35,001 bases of DNA from a virus: positions 1 through 35,001 of the IMG/VR virus record IMGVR_UViG_3300023174_000397. One strand, given 5' to 3'. The translations under genes and the position numbers were made by a program. The stretch's first letter is position 1. Each line of letters starts with the position of its first letter. Positions 14,300 through 21,180 of this stretch are shown piece by piece. The notes beneath the pieces are model-generated. The model was not told the DNA's origin and ran no database searches. It saw only the letters and a program-made list of their open reading frames with translations.

Positions 14300-14391
14300 A
14301 GGACGACACGCTAGAGGCAGCCCTGCTGCTCGCCGTAAACAACCTGATCTGCATCGGGTTCGGCTGGCTGCTGGCCGCAGCGCTTCGATAG
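14296..14391 (+). CDS. Tiny one-helix membrane ORF overlapping int
   Basis: GTG at 14296 overlaps the HTH stop (GTGA). The 31-residue product reads VKDDTLEAALLLAVNNLICI then GFGWLLAAALR: an acidic start and one hydrophobic helix. The last 81 bases lie antisense to the 3' end of the integrase gene. Coupled start and clean helix make it plausible, but it is too short to be certain. Confidence 0.4.
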   Translation: MKDDTLEAALLLAVNNLICIGFGWLLAAALR

Positions 14392-15513
14392 CCAGCGCTC
14401 CCATTTCGCCACGGCGGCGAGCTTCTCGGGCATGCCGTCGTGGCGATTGTAGTGCCGTTCCGCGATGTCGATACGTTGGTGATTCTGGTACGCGTCGCGT
14501 TCCGTTTTGGACAGGCCGGCCTCGCCGGCAAGCGTCTTCCACGTCCGACGCAGATCGCGCGCGTCGAAGTCGGGCAAGTCACCGGCTCGCAGACGCGCGC
14601 GCACCGCGTCGTGCGTGATCGGCCCGTGCTTGCCTGGGAACAGGTAGCCGCCCGGGCCGGGCTGCAGCGCGTCCAGCAGCTGCGCGGCGAGGTCGCAGAC
14701 CGGGATGGTATGCGGTCGCCCGTTCTTTGTCGTCGGCCAGTGCAGGATCCGCTCGGCCGAATCCCACTGCTCGGCCCGCAGCCCGGAGATCTCCGTCACC
14801 CGCTGGCCGGTGAGCAGCAGCAGCGCGACGACCGTGCGCGCGCCGCCGGTTCGCTGCTCGGTGGCCCAGCGCCAGACCTGCAGCCACTCCTCGACCGACA
14901 GCCACCGCTCGCCGGGGCGCGTGGCTCCCTTGTCCACCGGGACGGCGTCTACGGGGTTCGCCACCAGCCCCCAGTCGCGGGGATTCGCGGTGCGGTAGTC
15001 GTGCGCCGAGCGAATCGCCCAGCGGAAGGCGGCGGACAGGTACATCCTGCGCTTCGCCGCCGCAGCCCGCGCATCGGCCGCGAATCGCGGCTTGATCACG
15101 GACACGATGTCGCGAGGCGTGACGTCCCGGGCGAGGCGTGACCGGCCGATGATCGAGCCCGCCTCTGCGAGGATGTAGCGGGCCTGCCGCTGCGACGCGC
15201 GGCCATCCAGCGAGGCGACATAGGCGTCCAGCAGTTCGCCGAGCGTCGCGCGCCCCTCGGCTGGACGGTGTCCGACGAACCGCTCGCGGGCATCGGCGAG
15301 CGACAGCGCGGGGTAGGTGCCGAGCTTCTGCAGACGGCGGCGGCCGTCCACGAACCGCTGGGCGAACCACTCGGCGCGCCCGGGCTGGACGCGCAGCAGC
15401 AGGCGCCCGGCTCCTCGAGGTGCGGCGTCGGCCAGTGTTTCGCTAGCGACCTTGCCGGACGCGGCCCGGCGTACAGCGGCGGCGATCGCCGCATCGGTCA
15501 GCAGTCTGCTCAT
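14311..15513 (-). CDS. int: Tyrosine integrase
   Basis: 400 residues. The N-terminal arm-binding part has VQPGRAEWFAQRF and LQKLGTYPALSLADAR as in DUF4102-type integrases; the core-binding helices span 90-200; the catalytic domain shows TGQR (R238), TKNGR (K263), DLRRT (R322), NH (H345) and HYNRHD (Y355 nucleophile). The usual His before DLRRT is Arg (R319), a substitution known in several phage integrases. The start at 15513 lies just beside the repeats of the presumed attP. It is transcribed toward the recombination operon, on the same strand as the late genes but separated by a terminator. Confidence 0.93.
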   Translation of the reverse strand: MSRLLTDAAIAAAVRRAASGKVASETLADAAPRGAGRLLLRVQPGRAEWFAQRFVDGRRRLQKLGTYPALSLADARERFVGHRPAEGRATLGELLDAYVASLDGRASQRQARYILAEAGSIIGRSRLARDVTPRDIVSVIKPRFAADARAAAAKRRMYLSAAFRWAIRSAHDYRTANPRDWGLVANPVDAVPVDKGATRPGERWLSVEEWLQVWRWATEQRTGGARTVVALLLLTGQRVTEISGLRAEQWDSAERILHWPTTKNGRPHTIPVCDLAAQLLDALQPGPGGYLFPGKHGPITHDAVRARLRAGDLPDFDARDLRRTWKTLAGEAGLSKTERDAYQNHQRIDIAERHYNRHDGMPEKLAAVAKWERWLSKRCGQQPAEPDADQVVYGEQQGCL

Positions 15514-15776
15514 GTCCCCTCCAGCGGTAGCAGTCCGGTAGCAGTATCCCACGAAGCAGGTGCCGGAAAGCCCCAGGAATGCGCCAGAGAAGCGATCGGG
15601 CGCGGAGACGGTAAACGGTTCGTGCTGCTAGGGAAATCGCGCCACAGGCCCGTCTAGCCGTTTCCTAGTCCGTGTCCTCGTAATAGACGCGGATGGAAAT
15701 GCACGAAATGATTGGAAATGCACGCGAATCTCCAGTCATGCGTGAATTCCGAGTAGCGGTTGCGGTAGCAGTGGCG
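15514..15776. other. Presumed attP with repeated integrase sites
   Basis: No gene. CGGTAGCAGT occurs three times (15525-15534, 15536-15545, 15763-15772), and TGGAAATGCACG twice (15694-15705, 15713-15724, 19 bp apart). An inverted pair CTAGGGAAA (15628-15636) and TTTCCTAG (15661-15668) lies between. Short repeats beside int on both sides of a putative core fit arm-type sites for integrase or excisionase. The exact crossover point cannot be seen because no attL or attR is present. Confidence 0.6.
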
Positions 15777-15798
15777 AAAAAACGCCCCGCGCGGGGCG
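15777..15798 (-). terminator. Rho-independent terminator of the late operon
   Basis: On the minus strand CGCCCCGC/GCGGGGCG forms a perfect eight-base-pair stem (15783-15798) followed directly by six T residues (15777-15782). It lies about 50 bases after the Rz1 stop and before integrase, so it would keep late transcription out of int. Confidence 0.85.
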
Positions 15799-15847
15799 GG
15801 GCAAAGGGGCGGCGGCTGCTGCCCAGGAGGAGAACGACGAGATCATT

Positions 15848-16099
15848 CTACCCGCGCGGCCAGGCATCAAGCAATCGCCGGTGCCGCGACTGGCACTCGC
15901 GGTAGAGCGAAACGGTGTCGACCGACCAGCGCAGGACGTCCGCGCTGCGCCCGCTGGCCGGCTCGTCCAGATCATCGCACGGCGCTCTCAGGTTCGCCGG
16001 AGGCGCCGGGATCGCCGGCGCGGATGGCATTGCGGAGCACCCCGAGACCAGCATCGTCCAGACACTCGCGATCGCGATACACAGGCTTTTCGACCACAC
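15848..16099 (-). CDS. Outer-membrane spanin Rz1 (lipoprotein)
   Basis: 83 residues from a GTG at 16099 that has AGGAGG six bases upstream. Signal: MWSKSLCIAIASVWTMLVSG then Cys21, a lipobox LVSGC; the mature part is proline-rich (APAIPAPPANLRAP), as in Rz1. The gene overlaps the end of the Rz gene in another frame, the classic embedded arrangement. It would join Rz to span the periplasm and fuse the membranes at lysis. Confidence 0.85.
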   Translation of the reverse strand: MWSKSLCIAIASVWTMLVSGCSAMPSAPAIPAPPANLRAPCDDLDEPASGRSADVLRWSVDTVSLYRECQSRHRRLLDAWPRG

Positions 16100-16331
16100 G
16101 CTCGACCTCCTGATAGATCGTGCGGAACTCCGTCCGCAGTTTCACCCGGTCGGCCTCGTAGCCCGCCGACGCCTTGTCCACCTCGGCCCGCAGCTGCTCC
16201 TCGCGCACGCGCGTCATCTCGATCGCGTCTCGCTCGGCCGCCGCCCAGCGCCAGCTTTGCACCTTCCAGCCGGCGGCGAAGCCGGCGGCGAGCGCCACGG
16301 CCAGCGCGATCGCCATCGCCTGCAGGTTCAT
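15972..16331 (-). CDS. Inner-membrane spanin Rz
   Basis: 119 residues beginning MNLQAMAIALAVALAAGFAA, a signal-anchor helix; then a coiled coil (ERDAIEMTRVREEQLRAEVDKAS) and the Rz-type tail VYRDRECLDDAGLGVLRNAIRAG. The start at 16331 overlaps the endolysin stop (ATGA). Rz1 begins within this gene. Last step of lysis, after holin and endolysin. Confidence 0.85.
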   Translation of the reverse strand: MNLQAMAIALAVALAAGFAAGWKVQSWRWAAAERDAIEMTRVREEQLRAEVDKASAGYEADRVKLRTEFRTIYQEVERVVEKPVYRDRECLDDAGLGVLRNAIRAGDPGASGEPESAVR

Positions 16332-16939
16332 GCTGCCCCCGCGATCGCACGCTCGGCGACCCGCGCGAGCCGCACGCGCTCGTCCAGCCCGTGCTTCCCG
16401 CCGTTGACGCGCCGGGTGATCCGCTGGACGTCGCCGATGATCGCGTCGGGGATGTTCCGCTCCCACCAGGCGATCGCCGAGCGCAGCGCCCAGGCGGGCT
16501 CGGCCAGCGCGTCCGGCAATGCCTCAAGGTCGATCCCCAGCGCACGGCCGACCGTCCGGTAGTTGTCGCGCCCGGTGACCTGCAGCAGCCCGCGGCCACG
16601 AAACCGCCAGCCGTCGCCCGGGCGGACGTTGCCCATGCGCCCGCCGTAGACCGCCTCGGCGAGCTCCTGCGGGTTCCGCACGAACGGCTGGGCGGATGCC
16701 TCGGTCGGGAACCGGGACGGCCACACGGCGCGTATACGGGCCGCGGTGGTGTAGGTCAGGGACTCCAGCACCCGGTCAAGCATAACCGACTCGTGCAAAA
16801 TCTGGCCGAGGAAGTCGGGGAGCTCGCGCAGCCCTGCGGAGAACGTGGTCGGGCCGATCTCGGCGGCGAACACCGGCGTCCAGCGCGAGACGTTGTTCGG
16901 ATGCACTCCGCAGGAGCGCAGGATTGATGTCCAGTCCAT
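16328..16939 (-). CDS. GH19 endolysin
   Basis: 203 residues of the chitinase-like GH19 fold found in phage lysins. FLGQILHES (43-51) holds the catalytic glutamate (E50), and FRGRGLLQVTGRDNY (113-127) is the substrate-groove signature. No signal peptide, so it needs a holin to reach the peptidoglycan. Its stop overlaps the Rz start. Confidence 0.92.
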   Translation of the reverse strand: MDWTSILRSCGVHPNNVSRWTPVFAAEIGPTTFSAGLRELPDFLGQILHESVMLDRVLESLTYTTAARIRAVWPSRFPTEASAQPFVRNPQELAEAVYGGRMGNVRPGDGWRFRGRGLLQVTGRDNYRTVGRALGIDLEALPDALAEPAWALRSAIAWWERNIPDAIIGDVQRITRRVNGGKHGLDERVRLARVAERAIAGAA

Positions 16940-16999
16940 GTCGGGATTCTAGGTCTGCAGCCAGTAGGCCGGCAGACGGAAAGGGTTAGACGTCGAAGG

Positions 17000-17998
17000 T
17001 CATACCCGGATCACCTTCCGCTCGAAGTCGACGTGCGTCTCGTCGAGCACCTTGCAGATGGCGGGCCGCAGCAGCATGCCGTCATGGTATGTCAGCACGG
17101 CAAAGCCGCTGCGATGGTTCAGCGGGCTGTCCTCTGCGTAGCTGAACTGCGGACCTTCTGGATCGGCCAGCGTGCCGGAGTTGATGCCGTACCAAGTGCC
17201 GCGCCGGTTCGTGAACTCCTGCACCCTCAATGCATGATCGTGCCCGGTCGCGTAGTGGACGCTCGACTCTTTCGCGTTGTTGAAGCTCGAATGCACGCCG
17301 CCTTTCCAGCGGTGCTTGATCTCTGTCCAGCCGTTCGTGTCGGCGTTGAGATGGATTGACCAGCACTCCTGCCACTTTGGGAAATGATCGGTCAGGGCGA
17401 AGCCCTTCAGCCCCTCGAACTCCGGCGCCACGGTAACCAGCTTCCTTGTAAATCGAATGCAGTGGTTTCCGATTGTGCGTACCAGCCTACAGCCGCGAGG
17501 TGCAGCGTCCTCGATCTCGCCGAGCCGCTCCTGGCAGGCTTCGATTTCCTGCCGGACATTTGGCGCGGGAGAGAAGTCTCGCCGTCCCCAATGCGACGGG
17601 CCGACCATGTCGAAGATGTCGCCGTTTCCGATGACCATCTTGGGCTTCAGCTCGCGCACCAGATGCACAAGCGCGCGGTGCGCGGTCGACTCGATGCCAG
17701 GCCAGTAGTGGGCATCGCTGAACACGATTACCGTGCCGCTCTTGATCTCCTGATGCAGTCGCGTCGGCGACCTGTACAGCGCCTGCGTGGCCGGATTCTC
17801 CAGCGGAGTGCGGTCGAACGGCACGCCGAATTTGCGTAGCGCAATGGATGGCAGCGACTGGCCGGTCTCCAACTCGAACTTCCGCCGCCGCGAGTAAACC
17901 TGCCGCACGGTAATACCAAATGCGTCGGCTATCTGCTGCACGTTCTTGCCTGCGCTCCAAGCATCCAGCAGTTCCTGGTCGTTGATTTTGGGTTTCAT
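17000..17998 (-). CDS. HTH-metallophosphoesterase fusion
   Basis: 332 residues. Residues 6-40 (DQELLDAWSAGKNVQQIADA..ITVRQVYSRRRK) form a helix-turn-helix of the resolvase/homeodomain kind. Residues 88-300 are a calcineurin-like phosphoesterase: FSDAHYWPG (D95, H97), GNGDIFD (D127), GNHC (N178, H179), VHS (H236) and GHDH (H253, H255), so all metal ligands appear present. The substrate is unknown; DNA, nucleotide or phosphoprotein are open. It sits between the membrane proteins and the endolysin, an unusual place for such an enzyme, and overlaps the SprT-like gene by one base. It may be a moron acting on host processes. Confidence 0.83.
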   Translation of the reverse strand: MKPKINDQELLDAWSAGKNVQQIADAFGITVRQVYSRRRKFELETGQSLPSIALRKFGVPFDRTPLENPATQALYRSPTRLHQEIKSGTVIVFSDAHYWPGIESTAHRALVHLVRELKPKMVIGNGDIFDMVGPSHWGRRDFSPAPNVRQEIEACQERLGEIEDAAPRGCRLVRTIGNHCIRFTRKLVTVAPEFEGLKGFALTDHFPKWQECWSIHLNADTNGWTEIKHRWKGGVHSSFNNAKESSVHYATGHDHALRVQEFTNRRGTWYGINSGTLADPEGPQFSYAEDSPLNHRSGFAVLTYHDGMLLRPAICKVLDETHVDFERKVIRV

Positions 17999-18348
17999 CA
18001 GAACTGATCTTTGGCCCAGCCAAAGCGACGACAGACTATTGCCGCAAGCCGGTGCCACTCTCGATTGTGTTCCGCGCGCGTCTCGGTTCCCGCGCGGGCC
18101 TGATGCAGGTGGACCATCTCGTGCGCCACCGTCTCGACCAGCGTGTCCCAGTCCGTGACCAGCAGCATCGAGACCTCGATGCCGTGCTGGCTGCCTTGAC
18201 GGTGGTAATGCGCGTAGGCGTCCTGCTGGACGCCGATATGCATTTCAATTTCGTCTGAGGGTGGAAGGCGCCATTTGCTGAAAGGCGGGAACTCACGGAG
18301 ACAATCGTAGACAGCGGCAACCTGAGCGGGAGTGATGTCCAGCGGCAT
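17998..18348 (-). CDS. SprT-like zinc metalloprotease
   Basis: 116 residues starting MPLDITPAQV at 18348. VETVAHEMVHLHQ gives the HExxH zinc site (H76, E77, H80), with a third ligand likely H94 in EHNREWHRLA, the layout of SprT/Spartan-like domains. No zinc ribbon follows, so only the protease core is present. Spartan-type enzymes cut DNA-protein crosslinks; phage copies are uncharacterised. One-base overlap with both neighbours suggests co-translation with the phosphoesterase. Confidence 0.72.
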   Translation of the reverse strand: MPLDITPAQVAAVYDCLREFPPFSKWRLPPSDEIEMHIGVQQDAYAHYHRQGSQHGIEVSMLLVTDWDTLVETVAHEMVHLHQARAGTETRAEHNREWHRLAAIVCRRFGWAKDQF

Positions 18349-18626
18349 CAGTTGCCGGGCGTGCGGCCCGTGTAGATCGCCCAGACCGCGCCGACGGCGG
18401 CCAGCACGGCAGCGATCCATTTGATCCCGTTGCCGATCCACCCGAGGACCGAAAAGAACGACTTCGCGTGCCCGATGATCGAATGAATGTCGGCGGTGAG
18501 CGCAGTGTTCTCCGCCAATGTCGTCTCAAGCTTGTCCATGCGCTTCGCCTCTGCCTCGAGTTGCTCCTCGATCTGCGCGATCCGGTCGGCGATTGGCGCG
18601 CGCCGCTCGGGGCCGTTGTAGTCCAT
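18348..18626 (-). CDS. Coiled-coil plus one-helix membrane protein
   Basis: 92 residues. GPERRAPIADRIAQIEEQLE leads a coiled coil (about 14-45), and residues 66-86 (GNGIKWIAAVLAAVGAVWAI) form one transmembrane helix near the C-terminus. This layout is seen in phage lysis-region proteins described as holin-like or as hemolysin XhlA-like. It could be a holin, pinholin or a regulator of one. Position next to a second membrane protein supports a lysis role. Confidence 0.62.
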   Translation of the reverse strand: MDYNGPERRAPIADRIAQIEEQLEAEAKRMDKLETTLAENTALTADIHSIIGHAKSFFSVLGWIGNGIKWIAAVLAAVGAVWAIYTGRTPGN

Positions 18627-18629
18627 AGC

Positions 18630-18806
18630 CTACTTCTCCGAGAGCGGCTGGTTCGTAACGGCCCGCAGCGCGGCGATGGCGGCGGCGATCGCCAGGCCGA
18701 CGATCTGCTCGGTCTGCGGGTCCAGTTGGAACTGGACGACCTGCCCCTGCACGACCGAAAGAACGGCGAGGGCCATCGCGAACCACATGGTCTTCGACTT
18801 CAGCAT
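18630..18806 (-). CDS. Small holin-like membrane protein, 58 aa
   Basis: Starts MLKSKTMWFAMALAVLSVVQ at 18806. Two hydrophobic segments, about 7-24 and 34-50 (VGLAIAAAIAALRAV), separated by a short polar loop, and a charged tail (NQPLSEK). Size and shape fit a class of phage putative holins. The longer frame from 18836 is possible but adds no feature. Either this gene or the previous one is the best holin candidate. Confidence 0.6.
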   Translation of the reverse strand: MLKSKTMWFAMALAVLSVVQGQVVQFQLDPQTEQIVGLAIAAAIAALRAVTNQPLSEK

Positions 18807-18825
18807 GGTGGTCACTCCCATGAGA

Positions 18826-19086
18826 TCAGAGAACATCCCTGGCTGCCGCGCGCTTCTCCGTCACCTCGCCAGGAATCGGAGCGCCGGTCTCGGCGAATCG
18901 CACGACGTACCAGTCGGTGCTGGCGAGATACGCGAGCGCCTCGGCTTTCGGGTCCGGTTGAGGCCGTGGACGGAGAGCCTCGGCCTCCTCGTCGGTGATT
19001 GGCACGGAGCCTGCGGGTAGCAGATGGACGAAGCTGTCGTCGTCGAGGAAGTGCAGTGTTTCGTCGGGGGCTTTGTAGTGTTGCAT
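18826..19086 (-). CDS. Tail-fibre-assembly-like protein
   Basis: 86 residues: MQHYKAPDETLHFLDDDSFV at the start, then the conserved-looking LAYLASTDWYVVRFAETGAPIPGEV, a pattern common in small proteins encoded right after phage fibre genes (DUF4376/tfa-like C-terminus). Such proteins are thought to chaperone or cap the fibre; that role is not proven here. It follows the fibre gene by 15 bases. Confidence 0.68.
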   Translation of the reverse strand: MQHYKAPDETLHFLDDDSFVHLLPAGSVPITDEEAEALRPRPQPDPKAEALAYLASTDWYVVRFAETGAPIPGEVTEKRAAARDVL

Positions 19087-19101
19087 TGAAGTCCTAAGTC
19101 C

Positions 19102-20304
19102 TTAACGAAGTTCCATCCATACGCTAACGCTGGCGTTAGACTGGTTTGCTACTAGGTAGCTGACTCCCGGCGGAACAATAAAAGTGTGCGTGTGGAATGT
19201 GCCCGCCGCGTTTGCCGTGTTGAGTTGGTGTCTTGAAGTAATAAACCCTGCTACCGACACGTAGGAATCAAAAACGTTTGCTGAAGCTGTCATTACAACA
19301 GAAACCTGAATCGGTCTTCCGGTGGTGTTGTAATAACTCGTTCCAAGCGATCGAGAACCACTCACGTTCTGCCAAGTCTGGCCGAACCCAAGAGAATACA
19401 TAGCGGACAGAGCCTGCCCGCCCTGGCCTTGAATCAACGACGGCGCACTCGCCCAAGTGCCCGCCGTGGTCTGAGTCGAGCGCACCAGACCAACGACCCG
19501 ATAAGCGACGTTGCTGCGCGCCGTCGTGCTGTAGACCGTGCCCGCTGATGTAGCGCCAGCGCTGATCGCTGTAGTGCTGATCACGCCCATTTCGGACAGA
19601 TCGTTCCCGCCAGCGATGTTGACCACTGCAAGCTCGATTGTGCCGGCGTTGTTCAGCGCCAGCACGACGAGGTCGGACTGCGTTGCGTTGATCGTCCCCA
19701 GCGTCGCACCAGACGGGACGACCAAGTTTGAAGGCGTTCCGGTAACAGTCGTCACCGTTCCGCTGCCGAGCGTCGTGCTGCGGAAGTCCAGCGTGAGCGA
19801 CGACGCGCTGATCGTCAGCGCGTTGGCCGAGACCGATGCGGATATCGGGCGGATCTGATTTGCCGCGACAAGGCTGACCGGCTGACCGTTCGCCCGCTGA
19901 TAGGCCACGCACCGCACGACGCCGGAAGCCTCGCCGACAAACAGCGCGCAATCGCCCGCTGCGGTCGTGATGTTCGCCGCGCCGGGCAGGATCAGCGAGG
20001 CTCCGTGCGTCAGCGTCAGCGCGTTGTCGAACACCACGAACCGAGGGTCTCCGTTGCCCAGCGTGATTGCAGTGATCGTCGTCGTGCCGGTGACCCTGAC
20101 GTAGTTGGTGCCCGCGGCGGACAGGCTGACGGTGCCCGCGCTGGCGACATCAGCGCGGTCCTGCCCGTTGAACACGTTCGGCACCGCCGCGTCCGCGCCG
20201 CCGCCCAACACGGAGCGCAGCACCGCGAGGTCGTTGGTCAGCTTGGTAATGTCGCCTGCCGGGCTGGTCGTCGCCGGGTTGATGGTGTCGGATTGCCAGG
20301 GCAT
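19102..20304 (-). CDS. Tail fibre/appendage protein
   Basis: 400 residues. The N-terminus MPWQSDTINPATTSPAGD and the helix LTNDLAVLRSVLGG look like an attachment peptide; then comes beta-rich, Ser/Thr/Ala-rich sequence (VRVTGTTTITAITLGNGDPR) and a C-terminal domain from about residue 300 with HTHTFIVPPGVSYLV. The DNA of the last 330 bases is visibly lower in GC than the rest, as if the receptor-binding end had been exchanged. Placed just after the collar-type fibre gene. A role in host recognition is likely from position. Confidence 0.75.
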   Translation of the reverse strand: MPWQSDTINPATTSPAGDITKLTNDLAVLRSVLGGGADAAVPNVFNGQDRADVASAGTVSLSAAGTNYVRVTGTTTITAITLGNGDPRFVVFDNALTLTHGASLILPGAANITTAAGDCALFVGEASGVVRCVAYQRANGQPVSLVAANQIRPISASVSANALTISASSLTLDFRSTTLGSGTVTTVTGTPSNLVVPSGATLGTINATQSDLVVLALNNAGTIELAVVNIAGGNDLSEMGVISTTAISAGATSAGTVYSTTARSNVAYRVVGLVRSTQTTAGTWASAPSLIQGQGGQALSAMYSLGFGQTWQNVSGSRSLGTSYYNTTGRPIQVSVVMTASANVFDSYVSVAGFITSRHQLNTANAAGTFHTHTFIVPPGVSYLVANQSNASVSVWMELR

Positions 20305-20308
20305 AGCG

Positions 20309-21175
20309 TTAGGTCCGAATGATGTAGTTGAGGATCATCGTCGGCTGGACGTTCGGATGAGCTTGCCCGCCGCCGGTGCTGCTGCTGGTCAGCGTCGTCG
20401 CGCCGGTGTTCATCGCCGTGTTGAACGACCCTGCGTTCACCGACGATGCGCCCTGCGCCTGCACGGTGTGCGTGTGCGCGGGGATCTGCGGCGTGGTCAG
20501 CGTGTGCGTCTGCGAGCCGCCGGCAGCGCCCAGCGTCTGCCCGTCAACCACGCCGAATCGGATCGCCACGCTTGCCCCGGCTGTCACCCCCGTGCCGGTG
20601 GACAGCGTGACCTGCGACCCCGAGTCGATGCTGGCGATCGTGACACCGGCCGGCAGCGTCGAGCCCCACGCGCCCATGCCGACGGCCAGCCCGGCAGTGC
20701 TCGACAGCGCGGTGACCACCGCCGACCCGAGAGAGGTGTTGCCGGTCAGGTTGACGTTCAGGCGGGCAGCTGCCGTGCCGCCCATGTCGTCTTCGCCGGC
20801 GATCACGCGCCCGCGCAGGTCCGGCAGGTTAAACGTCGTGCTGCCGTCGCCCACGCCGTAGACCGTGCCGATCGCCGTGAACAGTGCGGCGTAGGTGGTC
20901 CGCGAAACGGCCTGGCCGGAGCAGAACAGCCAGCCCGCCGGCGAGGAACTGCCGGCGAACGGAACGATCACGCCGGACGGGACGATCTGCGGAATCTGCG
21001 CTGATGGCACCTGACCGCCCGCGTCCAGCGAGGCGACGCCGATCGCGACACCGCGCATCGAGACGATGTCGTTCACCGCCTGCACGGCTTGAAGCAGGTC
21101 GGAACGCGCCAGCGAGGGAGAGTCTCCGCCGGAGTCTAGGTTGCTGGTCGGGATACTACCGGTCGGCCAGGGCAT
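20309..21175 (-). CDS. Tail collar-domain fibre protein
   Basis: 288 residues. The N-terminus (MPWPTGSIPTSNLDSGGDSP) has the same style as the next fibre gene. Residues 67-120 form a phage tail collar domain (PF07484): GWLFCSGQAVSRTTYAALF then TTFNLPDLRGRVIAGEDDMG. An inserted 45-residue beta module (about 150-195) interrupts it, and the tail has HTHTVQAQG and HPNVQPTMILNYIIRT, the usual end of this family. It should form part of the distal tail fibre. Confidence 0.88.
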   Translation of the reverse strand: MPWPTGSIPTSNLDSGGDSPSLARSDLLQAVQAVNDIVSMRGVAIGVASLDAGGQVPSAQIPQIVPSGVIVPFAGSSSPAGWLFCSGQAVSRTTYAALFTAIGTVYGVGDGSTTFNLPDLRGRVIAGEDDMGGTAAARLNVNLTGNTSLGSAVVTALSSTAGLAVGMGAWGSTLPAGVTIASIDSGSQVTLSTGTGVTAGASVAIRFGVVDGQTLGAAGGSQTHTLTTPQIPAHTHTVQAQGASSVNAGSFNTAMNTGATTLTSSSTGGGQAHPNVQPTMILNYIIRT

Positions 21176-21180
21176 AGGGT

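Noticed and set aside
17000-18348. Toxin-antitoxin pair
   Set aside because: Both proteins look like complete enzymes with metal sites and are in the late operon; there is no sign of a toxin fold or antitoxin.
19102-21175. Diversity-generating retroelement target in the fibre genes
   Set aside because: No reverse transcriptase, no template repeat and no accessory gene anywhere in the window.
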